This document shows positions 28,413 to 36,854 of a DNA stretch of 64,000 nucleotides, piece by piece. Positions within the stretch are counted from its first letter, which is position 1, and every line of letters begins with the position of its first letter. Under the pieces are notes generated by a model. That model had not been told where the DNA came from, ran no database searches, and worked only from the letters and a program-made list of their open reading frames with translations. The stretch is taken from NCBI GenBank assembly GCA_018822805.1, contig JAHJJU010000051.1, positions 1-64,000 of the forward strand. The letters are read 5' to 3'. The stretch comes from a bacterium. GTDB lineage: Bacteria; Campylobacterota; Campylobacteria; Campylobacterales; Sulfurovaceae. The position numbers and the translations under genes are program-made.

Positions 28413-28832
28413 TTAAAGAAGGGTCAATAAACAAACCAAATTAAGCTGGCACTCTGTAATTACATATTTTTGAAATACTACCGGTAGTGATAATCCATTG
28501 TTTTTTAGACGTTCATCAACAAAAATAATCTGTGTACGACCCTTTTTTAGATAGACAGCACCAATACTATTTTTATTCATACGCAGTTCTTGATAAGAAC
28601 CGACAATTAACATTTTTTTATTATCATTTTTTTCAGGAAAAATAACAATATTTGCCTCTTCTAACGATGTAAAGTTTAACTTTTTCGTTATATTTATATT
28701 TTTATTACTACTGTAATATTTTAAGGATGAAGAAGATTTAATACTTAAAAGTGCATTATTTACTTTCACCATATCAAACCCGGACATCGCCAACACAGGA
28801 AGAATCAAGAAAATATAAATTATTTTTTTCAT
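28413..28832 (-). CDS. Small secreted protein, unknown function
   Basis: A 139-residue protein with an N-terminal signal peptide (MKKIIYIFLILPVLAMSG) and AAGGACA upstream of the ATG. The body has alternating beta strands with Lys/Asn-rich turns (NIVIFPEK, LIVGSYQELR, AVYLKKGRTQIIFVDERLKN), suggestive of a small periplasmic-binding-like or chaperone-like fold. The last 15 residues (Cys- and Leu-rich) look unlike the rest, so a small C-terminal frameshift is possible but not provable. It lies directly upstream of the membrane GGDEF-EAL gene in the same orientation and could modulate it; that is only a guess from position. Confidence 0.6.
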   Translation of the reverse strand: MKKIIYIFLILPVLAMSGFDMVKVNNALLSIKSSSSLKYYSSNKNINITKKLNFTSLEEANIVIFPEKNDNKKMLIVGSYQELRMNKNSIGAVYLKKGRTQIIFVDERLKNNGLSLPVVFQKYVITECQLNLVCLLTLL

Positions 28833-28980
28833 AACATTGTCCTTATTAATCTAAATCATACAATAAAACATCATAAAACATTATTAAATAATTATAGTAA
28901 TATTTTATCAAAAGAATAAATAAATAAAATATGACGCATTTGTAAAGATCTATTCTCTCTAATTTCTATCATTTTTTTGC

Positions 28981-28986
28981 TATACT
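28981..28986 (+). promoter_or_regulatory. -10 box of trpS promoter
   Basis: TATACT, one mismatch from consensus, preceded by TTTTTTGC and 36 bp before the trpS ATG. TAAGGATA serves as the ribosome-binding site. Confidence 0.45.
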
Positions 28987-29022
28987 TACGGCATTAAAAG
29001 GTATTTATATTTAAGGATAACC

Positions 29023-29988
29023 ATGCGTGTACTAACAGGAATTCAAGCTTCAGGTAAACTCCATATTGGAAACTACTTTGGTGCAATGAAACCCATGATA
29101 GAGCTTCAAGAGAGTGAAGAACTTTTTACTTTTATTGCCAACTATCACTCACTTACCACGTCAAAAGATGCAAAACTGTTACATCAACTTACATTTGATG
29201 CTGCAGTTGACTATTTATCATTGGGGATTGATCCTCATAAAACAACATTTTGGGTACAAAGTGATGTTCCACAAGTATTAGAGCTTTATTGGATTCTCTC
29301 TAAATTTACATCCATGGGACTACTTGAAAGAGCCCACTCTTATAAAGACAAAATTGCCAAAGGTATTGCAGCCAATCATGCTCTTTTCTCTTATCCTGTG
29401 TTGATGGCTGCTGATATTTTACTGCTCGATACACAAAAAGTTCCTGTAGGAAAAGACCAAATTCAACATGTTGAAATGACAAGAGACATTGCCACGAAGT
29501 TTAACAATGAATACGGTGAAATTTTCACCCTACCAGAACATGTGGTCGAAGAGCATGTTGCAACCATCCCAGGAATTGATGGACAAAAAATGTCGAAAAG
29601 TTATGACAATGCCATCGATATTTTTATGGAGACGGAAAAGAAACTACAAAAACGTTGTAATAAGATTATTAGCTCATCAACCCCAATGGGTGAACCTCTT
29701 GAGTATGAAGGCTGCAACATCTATAACATTGCTTCTCTCTTCTTGGATGAGAATAAAAAAGTAGAACTTCAGAAACGTTATAAAACAGGGGAAGAGGGTT
29801 ACGGTCACTTTAAAAAATACCTCAAAGAGCTTATTTGGGAAGAGTTTGCCGAGGCTAGAGAGAAACGTGCTTACTATCTTGAACACCCTGATATGGTCAA
29901 AGATATATTAAGTGATGGAGCTCAAAAAATGCAAAAAATTGCCAATGCTAAAATGGCGATTGTTCGTAAGGCTGTAGGGTTGTATTAA
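29023..29988 (+). CDS. trpS: Tryptophanyl-tRNA synthetase
   Basis: A 321-residue class I aminoacyl-tRNA synthetase charging tRNA-Trp. The HIGH-type motif is HIGN (14-17) in SGKLHIGNYFG, and KMSKS is K189MSKS. Family motifs YPVLMAADILL, VPVGKDQIQHVEMTRDIA and GIDGQ are in place. Length is normal for the bacterial enzyme. It is a single gene ending at a palindromic repeat that it shares with convergent murI. Confidence 0.97.
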   Translation: MRVLTGIQASGKLHIGNYFGAMKPMIELQESEELFTFIANYHSLTTSKDAKLLHQLTFDAAVDYLSLGIDPHKTTFWVQSDVPQVLELYWILSKFTSMGLLERAHSYKDKIAKGIAANHALFSYPVLMAADILLLDTQKVPVGKDQIQHVEMTRDIATKFNNEYGEIFTLPEHVVEEHVATIPGIDGQKMSKSYDNAIDIFMETEKKLQKRCNKIISSSTPMGEPLEYEGCNIYNIASLFLDENKKVELQKRYKTGEEGYGHFKKYLKELIWEEFAEAREKRAYYLEHPDMVKDILSDGAQKMQKIANAKMAIVRKAVGLY

Positions 29989-30010
29989 TCCTGTACATCA
30001 ATTCTATAAA

Positions 30011-30036
30011 GGGTAGAGACATGGCTCTACCCCTAC
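30011..30036. repeat. Palindrome between trpS and murI, likely terminator
   Basis: Strong hairpin with arms GGGTAGAG and CTCTACCC around ACATGG, extended by CCTAC. The minus-strand GTAGGGG end supplies the TAG stop of murI (30035-30033). The stem sequence differs from the GTAGGGTG family, but the GTAGG border is the same. It probably terminates both trpS and murI transcription. Confidence 0.65.
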
Positions 30037-30770
30037 AGCCATCTATCAGCAATATTTCTCAATCCTGCCACATTATCCGAAGCAAATATTTTCAAGCTTG
30101 TTTCTTTCTCTTGAGGTACCAAATCATAACGGGCTTCTAAATACTCAACAATCGCTTCTCCTGAATGAATTAAGAGTGGTTTTCCATCAAAATAATTTTG
30201 TAATGCATCAGCAATCAAAGGAAAATGCGTGCATCCTAAAATAATCGCTTTAGGTATCTCTATTTCAGAAAAATAGTGTTTCATCGTCGCTTGAATAATC
30301 TCACCGTCAAAAATACCCTCTTCAACCAAAGGAACAAAAAGTCCTGTCTGTAAAGCTGTAATATTACTATGACCCAATTTCCCTAAAGCATCTTGATAAC
30401 GTTTAGAAGCAATGGTGGCTCGTGTAGCAATAATTAAAATAGCATCATCTTTAGCCAATTGACTGTTTTCAAGTGCCATTACCCCCGGTTCAATAACCCC
30501 TAAAACAGGGTACTTACTCTGAGCATTCATCTCGGGAAGGGCATAAGCAGAAACCGTGTTACATGCTGTAATTAACAAATCAATATCAAAGTTATTAAAA
30601 AATTCTAAAGCTTCAAGAGAGTAGCGAATAATGGTATTTTTATCTTTAGGACCATAAGGAACACGAGCTGTGTCCCCATAATAAATGACTTCATCAAAAA
30701 GGTTATGATGTAGCAAACTTTTAACAACGCTTAAACCTCCGGCACCGGAGTCAAACACGCCTATTTTCAT
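30033..30770 (-). CDS. murI: Glutamate racemase
   Basis: A 245-residue enzyme converting L-Glu to D-Glu for peptidoglycan synthesis. N-terminal FDSGAGGLSV, both catalytic Cys residues (C70 in ACNTVS and C180 in GCTHFPL) and the GDTARVPYG substrate loop are present. It lies downstream of rho in the same direction (52-bp gap) and ends inside a palindromic repeat. Confidence 0.96.
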   Translation of the reverse strand: MKIGVFDSGAGGLSVVKSLLHHNLFDEVIYYGDTARVPYGPKDKNTIIRYSLEALEFFNNFDIDLLITACNTVSAYALPEMNAQSKYPVLGVIEPGVMALENSQLAKDDAILIIATRATIASKRYQDALGKLGHSNITALQTGLFVPLVEEGIFDGEIIQATMKHYFSEIEIPKAIILGCTHFPLIADALQNYFDGKPLLIHSGEAIVEYLEARYDLVPQEKETSLKIFASDNVAGLRNIADRWL

Positions 30771-30822
30771 AATACTTTTCTCACTAAATCTTCACCTATC
30801 GGTTCAGTATTGCTCATATTTT

Positions 30823-32145
30823 TTATGCATCGTTCATCATGGCTAAGAACTCTTCATTACTTTTGGTTTTTGTCATTTTAGAGAACAAAAACTTAAGTCC
30901 CTCAACATCTTCCATATTTTGCATGGCATTTCTAATTGCCCATACTTTTTGAAGGGTTTCAGGGTCAATCATCAGCTCTTCTTTTCTGGTTCCTGATTTG
31001 GTCACATCAATCGCAGGGTATATTCTTCGCTCCGATACATAACGGTTCAACACCACTTCCGAGTTACCTGTACCTTTAAACTCTTCAAAAATAACCTCAT
31101 CCATACGGCTACCCGTATCAATCAATGCTGTTGCAATAATGGTTAAAGAACCACCCTCTTCTATATTTCTAGCAGCACCAAAAAATCGTTTTGGTTTATG
31201 CAAAGCATTGGCATCAACCCCACCTGAAAGTACTTTACCCGAACTTGGCGTTACCGTGTTATAAGCACGAGCCAATCTTGTAATGGAATCGAGTAAAATA
31301 ACCACATCTTTACCACTCTCAACCCGTCTTTTTGCTTTTTCTATGACCATTTCTGCTGTACGAACATGATTTTGTGCTGGCAAGTCAAACGTTGAGCTGT
31401 AGACTTCACCTTTAACCGAACGTTGCATATCGGTTACCTCTTCCGGTCGTTCATCAACCAAAAGAACCATCAGTGAAACATCCGGAGTATTATGGGTAAT
31501 ACCATGTGCCAACTCTTTAAGAAGCTCTGTTTTACCCGTTCTAGGAGGAGCAACAATTAAGGCTCTTTGTCCTTTACCTATAGGGGTAAACAGATCAAGT
31601 ACACGACCTGTTAATTTTAATGGGTTGTATTCAAGTTTCAGCTGTTCCGTAGCATAAAGAGGCGTCAGGTTATCAAAAAGAGGTCGTTTTTTAGACTCTT
31701 CCGGTGGCAGGTAATTAATGGCTTCTATTTTTAATAAAGCATAATATTTTTCTTGATCTTTAGGTTGTCGTACTTGACCCGTTACAATGTCACCATTTCT
31801 AAGAGCAAAACGTTTAATTTGGGTTCCACTGACATAGGTATCGTTACTTGAGTTCGCAAAGTTGCCATCTTCTGAACGTAAGAAACCATACCCATCGTTC
31901 ATCACTTCTAAAATACCTGTAAAGAGAATAAATCCTCCTTGAGATACTTGTGACTTTAAAATTTCAAAAATAAGATCTTTTCTTTTATATTCATTTGGAT
32001 TTTCAACGTTAACTTTATTCGCTATTTGAACAAGTTCTTCTAGGGGTTTAGATTGTAGTTCTTCAACTTTATACCCTTCAACGGGTACGTGGGTACGATT
32101 ATTTTTCTTATTGGTGTTCTGTTTTTTTTGTTGTTGTTCGCTCAT
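30823..32145 (-). CDS. rho: Transcription termination factor Rho
   Basis: A 440-residue hexameric RNA-dependent ATPase helicase. The N-terminal Lys/Asn/Gln-rich tail (about 1-20) precedes a helical Rho-N domain, then a cold-shock-like RNA-binding domain (about 75-140, with [14 protein letters not shown]), Walker [11 protein letters not shown] (about 200-207), Walker [17 protein letters not shown] and the R-loop region ([27 protein letters not shown]). AAGAGGACCT precedes the ATG. A TATAAT box lies about 55 bp upstream. Confidence 0.97.
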   Translation of the reverse strand: MSEQQQKKQNTNKKNNRTHVPVEGYKVEELQSKPLEELVQIANKVNVENPNEYKRKDLIFEILKSQVSQGGFILFTGILEVMNDGYGFLRSEDGNFANSSNDTYVSGTQIKRFALRNGDIVTGQVRQPKDQEKYYALLKIEAINYLPPEESKKRPLFDNLTPLYATEQLKLEYNPLKLTGRVLDLFTPIGKGQRALIVAPPRTGKTELLKELAHGITHNTPDVSLMVLLVDERPEEVTDMQRSVKGEVYSSTFDLPAQNHVRTAEMVIEKAKRRVESGKDVVILLDSITRLARAYNTVTPSSGKVLSGGVDANALHKPKRFFGAARNIEEGGSLTIIATALIDTGSRMDEVIFEEFKGTGNSEVVLNRYVSERRIYPAIDVTKSGTRKEELMIDPETLQKVWAIRNAMQNMEDVEGLKFLFSKMTKTKSNEEFLAMMNDA

Positions 32146-32200
32146 AGGTCCTCTTGAAAGCTAAATGGGGATTTTGTAGTATTCATATAGTAGTTGCATA

Positions 32201-32206
32201 ATTATA
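32201..32206 (-). promoter_or_regulatory. -10 box of rho promoter
   Basis: Minus-strand TATAAT with a leader of about 49 nt. Rho is often autoregulated, but no obvious attenuator is visible here. Confidence 0.5.
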
Positions 32207-32232
32207 GCAATATTTTGTTAATTTTTCTTTTT

Positions 32233-32625
32233 TTATGGGAATATCGCCATAAAGAGAAGGGGTACGTACAAAAAAACACCCAAAAACCCCATCCATGGTG
32301 CCATTTTCAGTGTTAATATTTTTTCCAACTCTTTGTCCATATTTTGATGGATATAACGTTGTTTTATCAACTCTATTTTAAAAAAGATATCAAATAATTT
32401 AATCAATAAAATGCTAATGATATAAAAATCTAGAACATTTAAATAGAGACTTACAAACAGCACAAAATAAAATGTTGGATGCACCATAAAGAAAAGAAAG
32501 ATACTCTTTTTATAGTAGATATACAATTTTTCAATTACGGCACCCAAGGTATTAGCTTTTTGAAGACGGGCTTCAAAGAGTTCCAAAATAATCATAATAA
32601 TTATAAATTGAGTGAGTATATCCAT
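32233..32625 (-). CDS. Hydrophobic membrane protein, unknown function
   Basis: A 130-residue protein with three to four hydrophobic segments (near 5-18, 40-58, 62-80 and 108-128) and a charged loop (ELIKQRYIHQNMDKELEKIL) that is likely cytosolic. The start at 32625 is preferred over 32712 because the longer form would overlap the divergent HAD gene by 33 bp and adds an unlikely second hydrophobic leader. No strong ribosome-binding site is visible for either. No family is recognised. Confidence 0.55.
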   Translation of the reverse strand: MDILTQFIIIMIILELFEARLQKANTLGAVIEKLYIYYKKSIFLFFMVHPTFYFVLFVSLYLNVLDFYIISILLIKLFDIFFKIELIKQRYIHQNMDKELEKILTLKMAPWMGFLGVFLYVPLLFMAIFP

Positions 32626-32651
32626 ACAAAAGATATTAGCAAATTTTAAGC

Positions 32652-32657
32652 TATAAT
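32652..32657 (+). promoter_or_regulatory. -10 box of HAD phosphatase gene
   Basis: Perfect TATAAT 22 bp before the ATG, leaving about a 15-nt leader that contains AAAGAAAA as a weak ribosome-binding site. Confidence 0.5.
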
Positions 32658-32679
32658 TCTTCAAAAAAAAGAAAATTAA

Positions 32680-33513
32680 ATGAAAAAACTTTACATTACT
32701 GATTTGGATCATACTTTTTTACACAGTACACAACGTGTGAGCCATTTTTCTAAAAAAATTTGGAATGAAAAAGAACCTTACGCTGAACTCTCTGTAGCCA
32801 CTGCTAGAAGTTTTTCTAAAACCCATGAATTTTTAGAGGGATTAACCCTCAACACACCTCTCATTTTACTAGATGGTGCCATGGTTGCCACTACGGGGAA
32901 AAAACTTATAGACATTAAAACTTTAGGTAAAGAGATTGGTGATGCCATTATTCATGAGGGAATTGCTTTTGGTATCTATCCCTTTGTCATCTCACTCAAT
33001 GACCATAACTCTTTAGATGAAACGTTTGCCATTCCTCCTCTACTTAATGATTTTCAAGAGCATCTTATTGGGCACAACTATGCACAAGATAAACGTTTGG
33101 TCTTTAAGCAAAAAATCAATGGAGTAAATGATACCCTTAAAATTGTTTATATGGGAGATGAGAAAATTTTACGCCCCTTAACCAAGCATCTTCAAAAAGT
33201 TTTTGGTCATGAAGTTGAACTTAAATTGGCTCCTGAAAAGTATATGGATTGTTATTTCTTAACCATTCTCCATCCCTTAGGCGACAAAGCCCATGCCTTA
33301 GAAAAGGTTCACGAGTATCTTAATGTCTCGGCAAAAGAGACCACCGTTTTTGGAGACAGTTTAAATGATTTGGGTATGTTTAAATTGGCAGGCACTGCCG
33401 TAGCCGTAGGAAATGCACTGGACGTTGTAAAAAAAGAAGCAGATATTGTTTTAGAAGAAAGCAACGATGAAGATGCCGTTGCCAAATATCTTCAAAAAAA
33501 CATTAAGGCTTAA
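32680..33513 (+). CDS. HAD-IIB (Cof-type) hydrolase
   Basis: A 277-residue haloacid-dehalogenase phosphatase. Motif I DLDHT (8-12, the DxDxT pattern), motif II/III region (SVATARS; later KVHEYL) and motif IV GDSLNDLGMF near residue 226 are present, with a C2-type cap in the middle. Cof-like enzymes dephosphorylate sugar phosphates, pyridoxal phosphate or flavin intermediates; the substrate here is unknown. Its last 4 bp overlap the end of the convergent response-regulator gene. Confidence 0.9.
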   Translation: MKKLYITDLDHTFLHSTQRVSHFSKKIWNEKEPYAELSVATARSFSKTHEFLEGLTLNTPLILLDGAMVATTGKKLIDIKTLGKEIGDAIIHEGIAFGIYPFVISLNDHNSLDETFAIPPLLNDFQEHLIGHNYAQDKRLVFKQKINGVNDTLKIVYMGDEKILRPLTKHLQKVFGHEVELKLAPEKYMDCYFLTILHPLGDKAHALEKVHEYLNVSAKETTVFGDSLNDLGMFKLAGTAVAVGNALDVVKKEADIVLEESNDEDAVAKYLQKNIKA

Positions 33514-34187
33514 AAGTTAATTTTGTATCCTACTCCATATTGATTTTTAATTAAATCTTTAGGAATTTTTTTACGTAAATTTTTCACCAAGGTACGAATC
33601 GATGCATTGGTGATGGTTTTGTCAAATTCATCACCCCAAACATAAAAAAAGATCTCATCATCACAACAAGCTGCACCGTTTTTTTCTACCAAAAGTTCAC
33701 AAAGTTTTGTCTCACGTTTGGTTAAGAGCACCGATTGATCATTCCAAAAAAGTGTTTTACTTTTATCATCCCACATACAACCATAAGGCAGATGAATATT
33801 GTGCCCTTTGTCAATCTTTTTCGAAACTTTTAAAAGTGCTTTCATTAAGTCACCACGACCTACGGGCTTGATTAAATACGATGAAAAGTTTAAATCTACA
33901 ATATCTAAAAGAATCTCTCTGTCTGAATAGGCTGTTAACGCAATTAACTGAACTTCATCATCTGCCTCCCTAATCTTTTTTGCCAATCCCATACCATTAA
34001 GTTTTGGAATCTGTAAGTCCATAATAATCAATTGAGGTTTATATTTTTTATAGATCTCATAAGCTTCCTCTCCATCGCGAGCAAGATACAATGTGTTGCA
34101 ACACTCTTCTAAAAAATAAGCATACTTTTCTATAATTGTCTCTTCATCTTCTACATAAAGTATTGTTAAGTTTTTTAATGTTTTCAA
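33510..34187 (-). CDS. OmpR/PhoB-family response regulator
   Basis: A 225-residue two-component regulator. The receiver domain (1-120) has acidic residues E13/D14, phospho-acceptor D57 (IIMDLQIPKLNG), Thr in ALTAYSD and Lys in YLIKPVG. The winged-helix DNA-binding domain (about 140-225) shows LLTKRETKLCELLVEKNG and VKNLRKKIP with a final GVGYKINF. It is the last gene of a long minus-strand run and lies 66 bp after murU. The two histidine kinases upstream in the same run have no other regulator nearby and are likely partners. Confidence 0.93.
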   Translation of the reverse strand: MKTLKNLTILYVEDEETIIEKYAYFLEECCNTLYLARDGEEAYEIYKKYKPQLIIMDLQIPKLNGMGLAKKIREADDEVQLIALTAYSDREILLDIVDLNFSSYLIKPVGRGDLMKALLKVSKKIDKGHNIHLPYGCMWDDKSKTLFWNDQSVLLTKRETKLCELLVEKNGAACCDDEIFFYVWGDEFDKTITNASIRTLVKNLRKKIPKDLIKNQYGVGYKINF

Positions 34188-34253
34188 ATTTTTTCCATAT
34201 TGTTAAATTAGTCTTTTTATAATGACATAATAAAGTGAGATAATAGTGATTTT

Positions 34254-34913
34254 TTAAAGATATACATTAGACATTAACCGACTATTCAACGCTTCTAAAC
34301 GCTCAGGTGTTCCTATATCGTGCCATTCACCGGCATAATGTTCTGTAGTTAACTTATTTTCATCTATGGCTTTAAAGAGTAATGGAGCCAATGCTTGTTT
34401 GCCGTATTTTAAATTGGAAAACATCTCTTTTGAATAATAACCGATACCTGAAAAAGTGTACTTCTCTTCAGTCCCGGTTAAAAAGAAATCTCCTTTTAAA
34501 TTATGTTCCGGATTATCAATCAAAATTAAATGAGCCAATTGCTCACGAGAGAGTTTAAAATTCTTATCATAAGGAAAGTCCGTCCAAACATCACCGTTAA
34601 CGACTAAAAAAGTATCACTTAAAAGAGCTAAAGCTTTTACTATTCCCCCGGCTGTCTCCAACGCACCTTCATCTTGCTCATCCGAGAAGTAAAGGTTTAC
34701 ACCGTATTGAGAGCCATCACCCAAATAGTCCATAATTTTTTCTCCCAAGTAGGCAACATTAATCACAATATCTTTAAAACCTGCATCTTTTAAATTTTCA
34801 ATATGCCAAACGATAAGGGGTTTTCCTCCTACTTTAAGCAGTGGTTTTGGGGTACTGTCGGTAAGAGGTCGCATTCGTGTTCCCAATCCGGCTGCTAAAA
34901 TCATGGCTGTCAT
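34254..34913 (-). CDS. murU: MurNAc-1-phosphate uridylyltransferase-like nucleotidyltransferase
   Basis: A 219-residue sugar-nucleotide transferase. N-terminal signature LAAGLGTRMRPLTDSTPKPL with the catalytic Lys, then GGKPLI, VNVAYLG-type strand, an ETAGGI motif and VVNGDVWTD for metal binding. Size and motifs fit MurU, which makes UDP-MurNAc from MurNAc 1-phosphate in the cell-wall recycling shortcut that bypasses fosfomycin-sensitive MurA. The linked amgK-like kinase and anmK support this over a glucose-1-phosphate thymidylyltransferase. The pairing with amgK is split by two histidine kinases. Assignment is by motif plus context. Confidence 0.8.
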   Translation of the reverse strand: MTAMILAAGLGTRMRPLTDSTPKPLLKVGGKPLIVWHIENLKDAGFKDIVINVAYLGEKIMDYLGDGSQYGVNLYFSDEQDEGALETAGGIVKALALLSDTFLVVNGDVWTDFPYDKNFKLSREQLAHLILIDNPEHNLKGDFFLTGTEEKYTFSGIGYYSKEMFSNLKYGKQALAPLLFKAIDENKLTTEHYAGEWHDIGTPERLEALNSRLMSNVYL

Positions 34914-34961
34914 TACTATTCCTCAACAATTAATTATTAATTGTATTTTATCATAATTAAT

Positions 34962-36854
34962 TTAGTTCATCTTCAATTTTTTAGGAATGATTATTTTACA
35001 AACAGCTCCCTCTTTTCCATTAAACAACGCTACACTTCCATACATACTTTGCTCTATAATAATTTTTAAGATATACAGCCCCAAACCCCTTCCCTTTCTA
35101 TCAAACTTTGTTGTAAAATAAGGCATAAAAAGATCATCTAACATCTCCTTATCAATACCTCTTCCATTATCTTTTATGGTGATTTCAACCCTACTTTCTA
35201 TTTCCGTTGCGTGAATCAAAACTTGAGCTTTTTTATTCTGTTTTAATGCAGCTTCAATAGCATTATTAATCACTATCAGTAATGCTTGAATCAGTTCAGA
35301 TTTGTATCCAAACATCTTTATATCATTCTCCATACCATACTTTAACAATACTGCCTCTTTCACAGAGATTAATACCAACTTTTGACTTTGTTCAAATACT
35401 GTAGAAAGATAAAAAGACTCCAATGTTTTCTTATTATTAAAAAAATTCATAAAATCATGAATGGTTCCGGAAAGATAGGCTGTTACTTCTTCTATATTGT
35501 TTAAATGTTCCTCCAATCTCTCTTCCGTCAATCTTGATTCTTTATAATCCACATCCACATCGAGTACAATCCCATTAATCACAGTAAGAGGTTCTCTCCA
35601 CTGATGGGCAATAGTGGATATCATTTCTCCCATGCTTGCTAATTTATTCTGTTGCACCAATAACTTCTGTTGTGCTAAGGTCTCTTTCTCAATCTCTTTA
35701 ATTTTATACGCCAAGATAAATGAGAAACATAAGACCTCAAAAAGTATCACAAATTGAAAAATGTAATCAATCGGAAAATCCAATTCAAGCAGATTCAAAT
35801 AGACAATAGGCAATAAAAGTCCGAAAAAAGCAACCAACGTCCAGATTAAGGCATATACCTTAGCAATGGGGTCTTCTTTATAAACTGCCAAATAATAGGT
35901 TGAAATAATAATAAAAACAACATAAACAGGAACCATAAGCAAAAAGAAATCAAAAATCACTTGTGCATGGGAAAAAATTTCAGCTTCCAAACAAACCACA
36001 TAGGATGCTGTTAATAGAAAAAAGATACCCATAAAGATGTTTAAACTTTTATGCACTTTGGGAAGTTGCTCTTTTAAATTCAAAATCGTCTGAATAAAAA
36101 GTGTCATGGCTATAAAAAAAGAACCCGAACTCATCTGAAACATCAACATATAATCAGGAAAGTAACGCTCCATAAATCCAAAAAAGCCTACAAAATAAAC
36201 CGTTACCCAAAAGGTATACAACACATAATAGAGATAAACCCGAAATTTTAAAAGAAAATAGAGAAAAAGATTATAAAGAAAGAGCAGTAACATTCCTCCA
36301 AAGAATATTCCTTCTACGATGTTGTACGTTTGATAAAAATCTAATAAATACTCTTTGGTAACCAACGTAAAATCAATATCTATTTTATTATAATTTAAAA
36401 TTTTAAAATAGACTTCTACCTCTTCAGAAGGTTTGAGGATTACGGGGAATATCATATGATTGGTATTAAACATACGCTCTTTTTTTTTAGCAATGACTCC
36501 ATCTTCTCGATAATTCACAATCTCACCGTTTCTAAGCATAAAAAACTCAATATGGTAGGTAAATTGATTCTCTGACTGAAGGTAATAGACTTTAGATTCT
36601 TTTGTGGTATTTTCTAATTTTAATTTAGCCCAATAGGCTTTGTCCAGATTTTCAATAGTGTTAAAGGCACTTTTATCCTCTTTCCATACGCTCTTACTTA
36701 AACTTGTCGGTGTTTCATTCAAATCATTTGCTAAGGTATAACGTATATACATTTTGGTTTTATACGCATTCTCTGTTCCTATTTTTAGTGCCGTTTCGGC
36801 ATAAAGTAAATTTAAAAAAAGTACTAATGTATAAAAGATTATCTTAACAATCAT
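34962..36854 (-). CDS. 7TMR-DISM sensor histidine kinase (second tandem copy)
   Basis: A 630-residue kinase. Signal peptide (1-18), a 7TMR-DISMED2-type jelly-roll extracellular domain (about 25-170, with KAYWAKLKLENTT and FMLRNGE), seven transmembrane helices (about 180-385), a coiled coil with KEIEKETLAQQKLLVQQNKLASMGEM, HisKA-like H box IAHQWREPLTVI with H417, and HATPase boxes N (NNAIEAAL), G1 (DNGRGID) and G2 (GRGLGLYILK). DISMED2 domains are thought to bind carbohydrates or related ligands. It starts directly after the stop of its paralogue with no gap. It differs by Glu for Gln after HQWR. It probably signals to the response regulator at 33.5 kb. Confidence 0.9.
   Translation of the reverse strand: MIVKIIFYTLVLFLNLLYAETALKIGTENAYKTKMYIRYTLANDLNETPTSLSKSVWKEDKSAFNTIENLDKAYWAKLKLENTTKESKVYYLQSENQFTYHIEFFMLRNGEIVNYREDGVIAKKKERMFNTNHMIFPVILKPSEEVEVYFKILNYNKIDIDFTLVTKEYLLDFYQTYNIVEGIFFGGMLLLFLYNLFLYFLLKFRVYLYYVLYTFWVTVYFVGFFGFMERYFPDYMLMFQMSSGSFFIAMTLFIQTILNLKEQLPKVHKSLNIFMGIFFLLTASYVVCLEAEIFSHAQVIFDFFLLMVPVYVVFIIISTYYLAVYKEDPIAKVYALIWTLVAFFGLLLPIVYLNLLELDFPIDYIFQFVILFEVLCFSFILAYKIKEIEKETLAQQKLLVQQNKLASMGEMISTIAHQWREPLTVINGIVLDVDVDYKESRLTEERLEEHLNNIEEVTAYLSGTIHDFMNFFNNKKTLESFYLSTVFEQSQKLVLISVKEAVLLKYGMENDIKMFGYKSELIQALLIVINNAIEAALKQNKKAQVLIHATEIESRVEITIKDNGRGIDKEMLDDLFMPYFTTKFDRKGRGLGLYILKIIIEQSMYGSVALFNGKEGAVCKIIIPKKLKMN

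Noticed and set aside
29961-29975. GTAGGG inside trpS as another repeat copy
   Set aside because: It is in-frame coding sequence (Val-Gly) with no palindromic partner, so chance identity.
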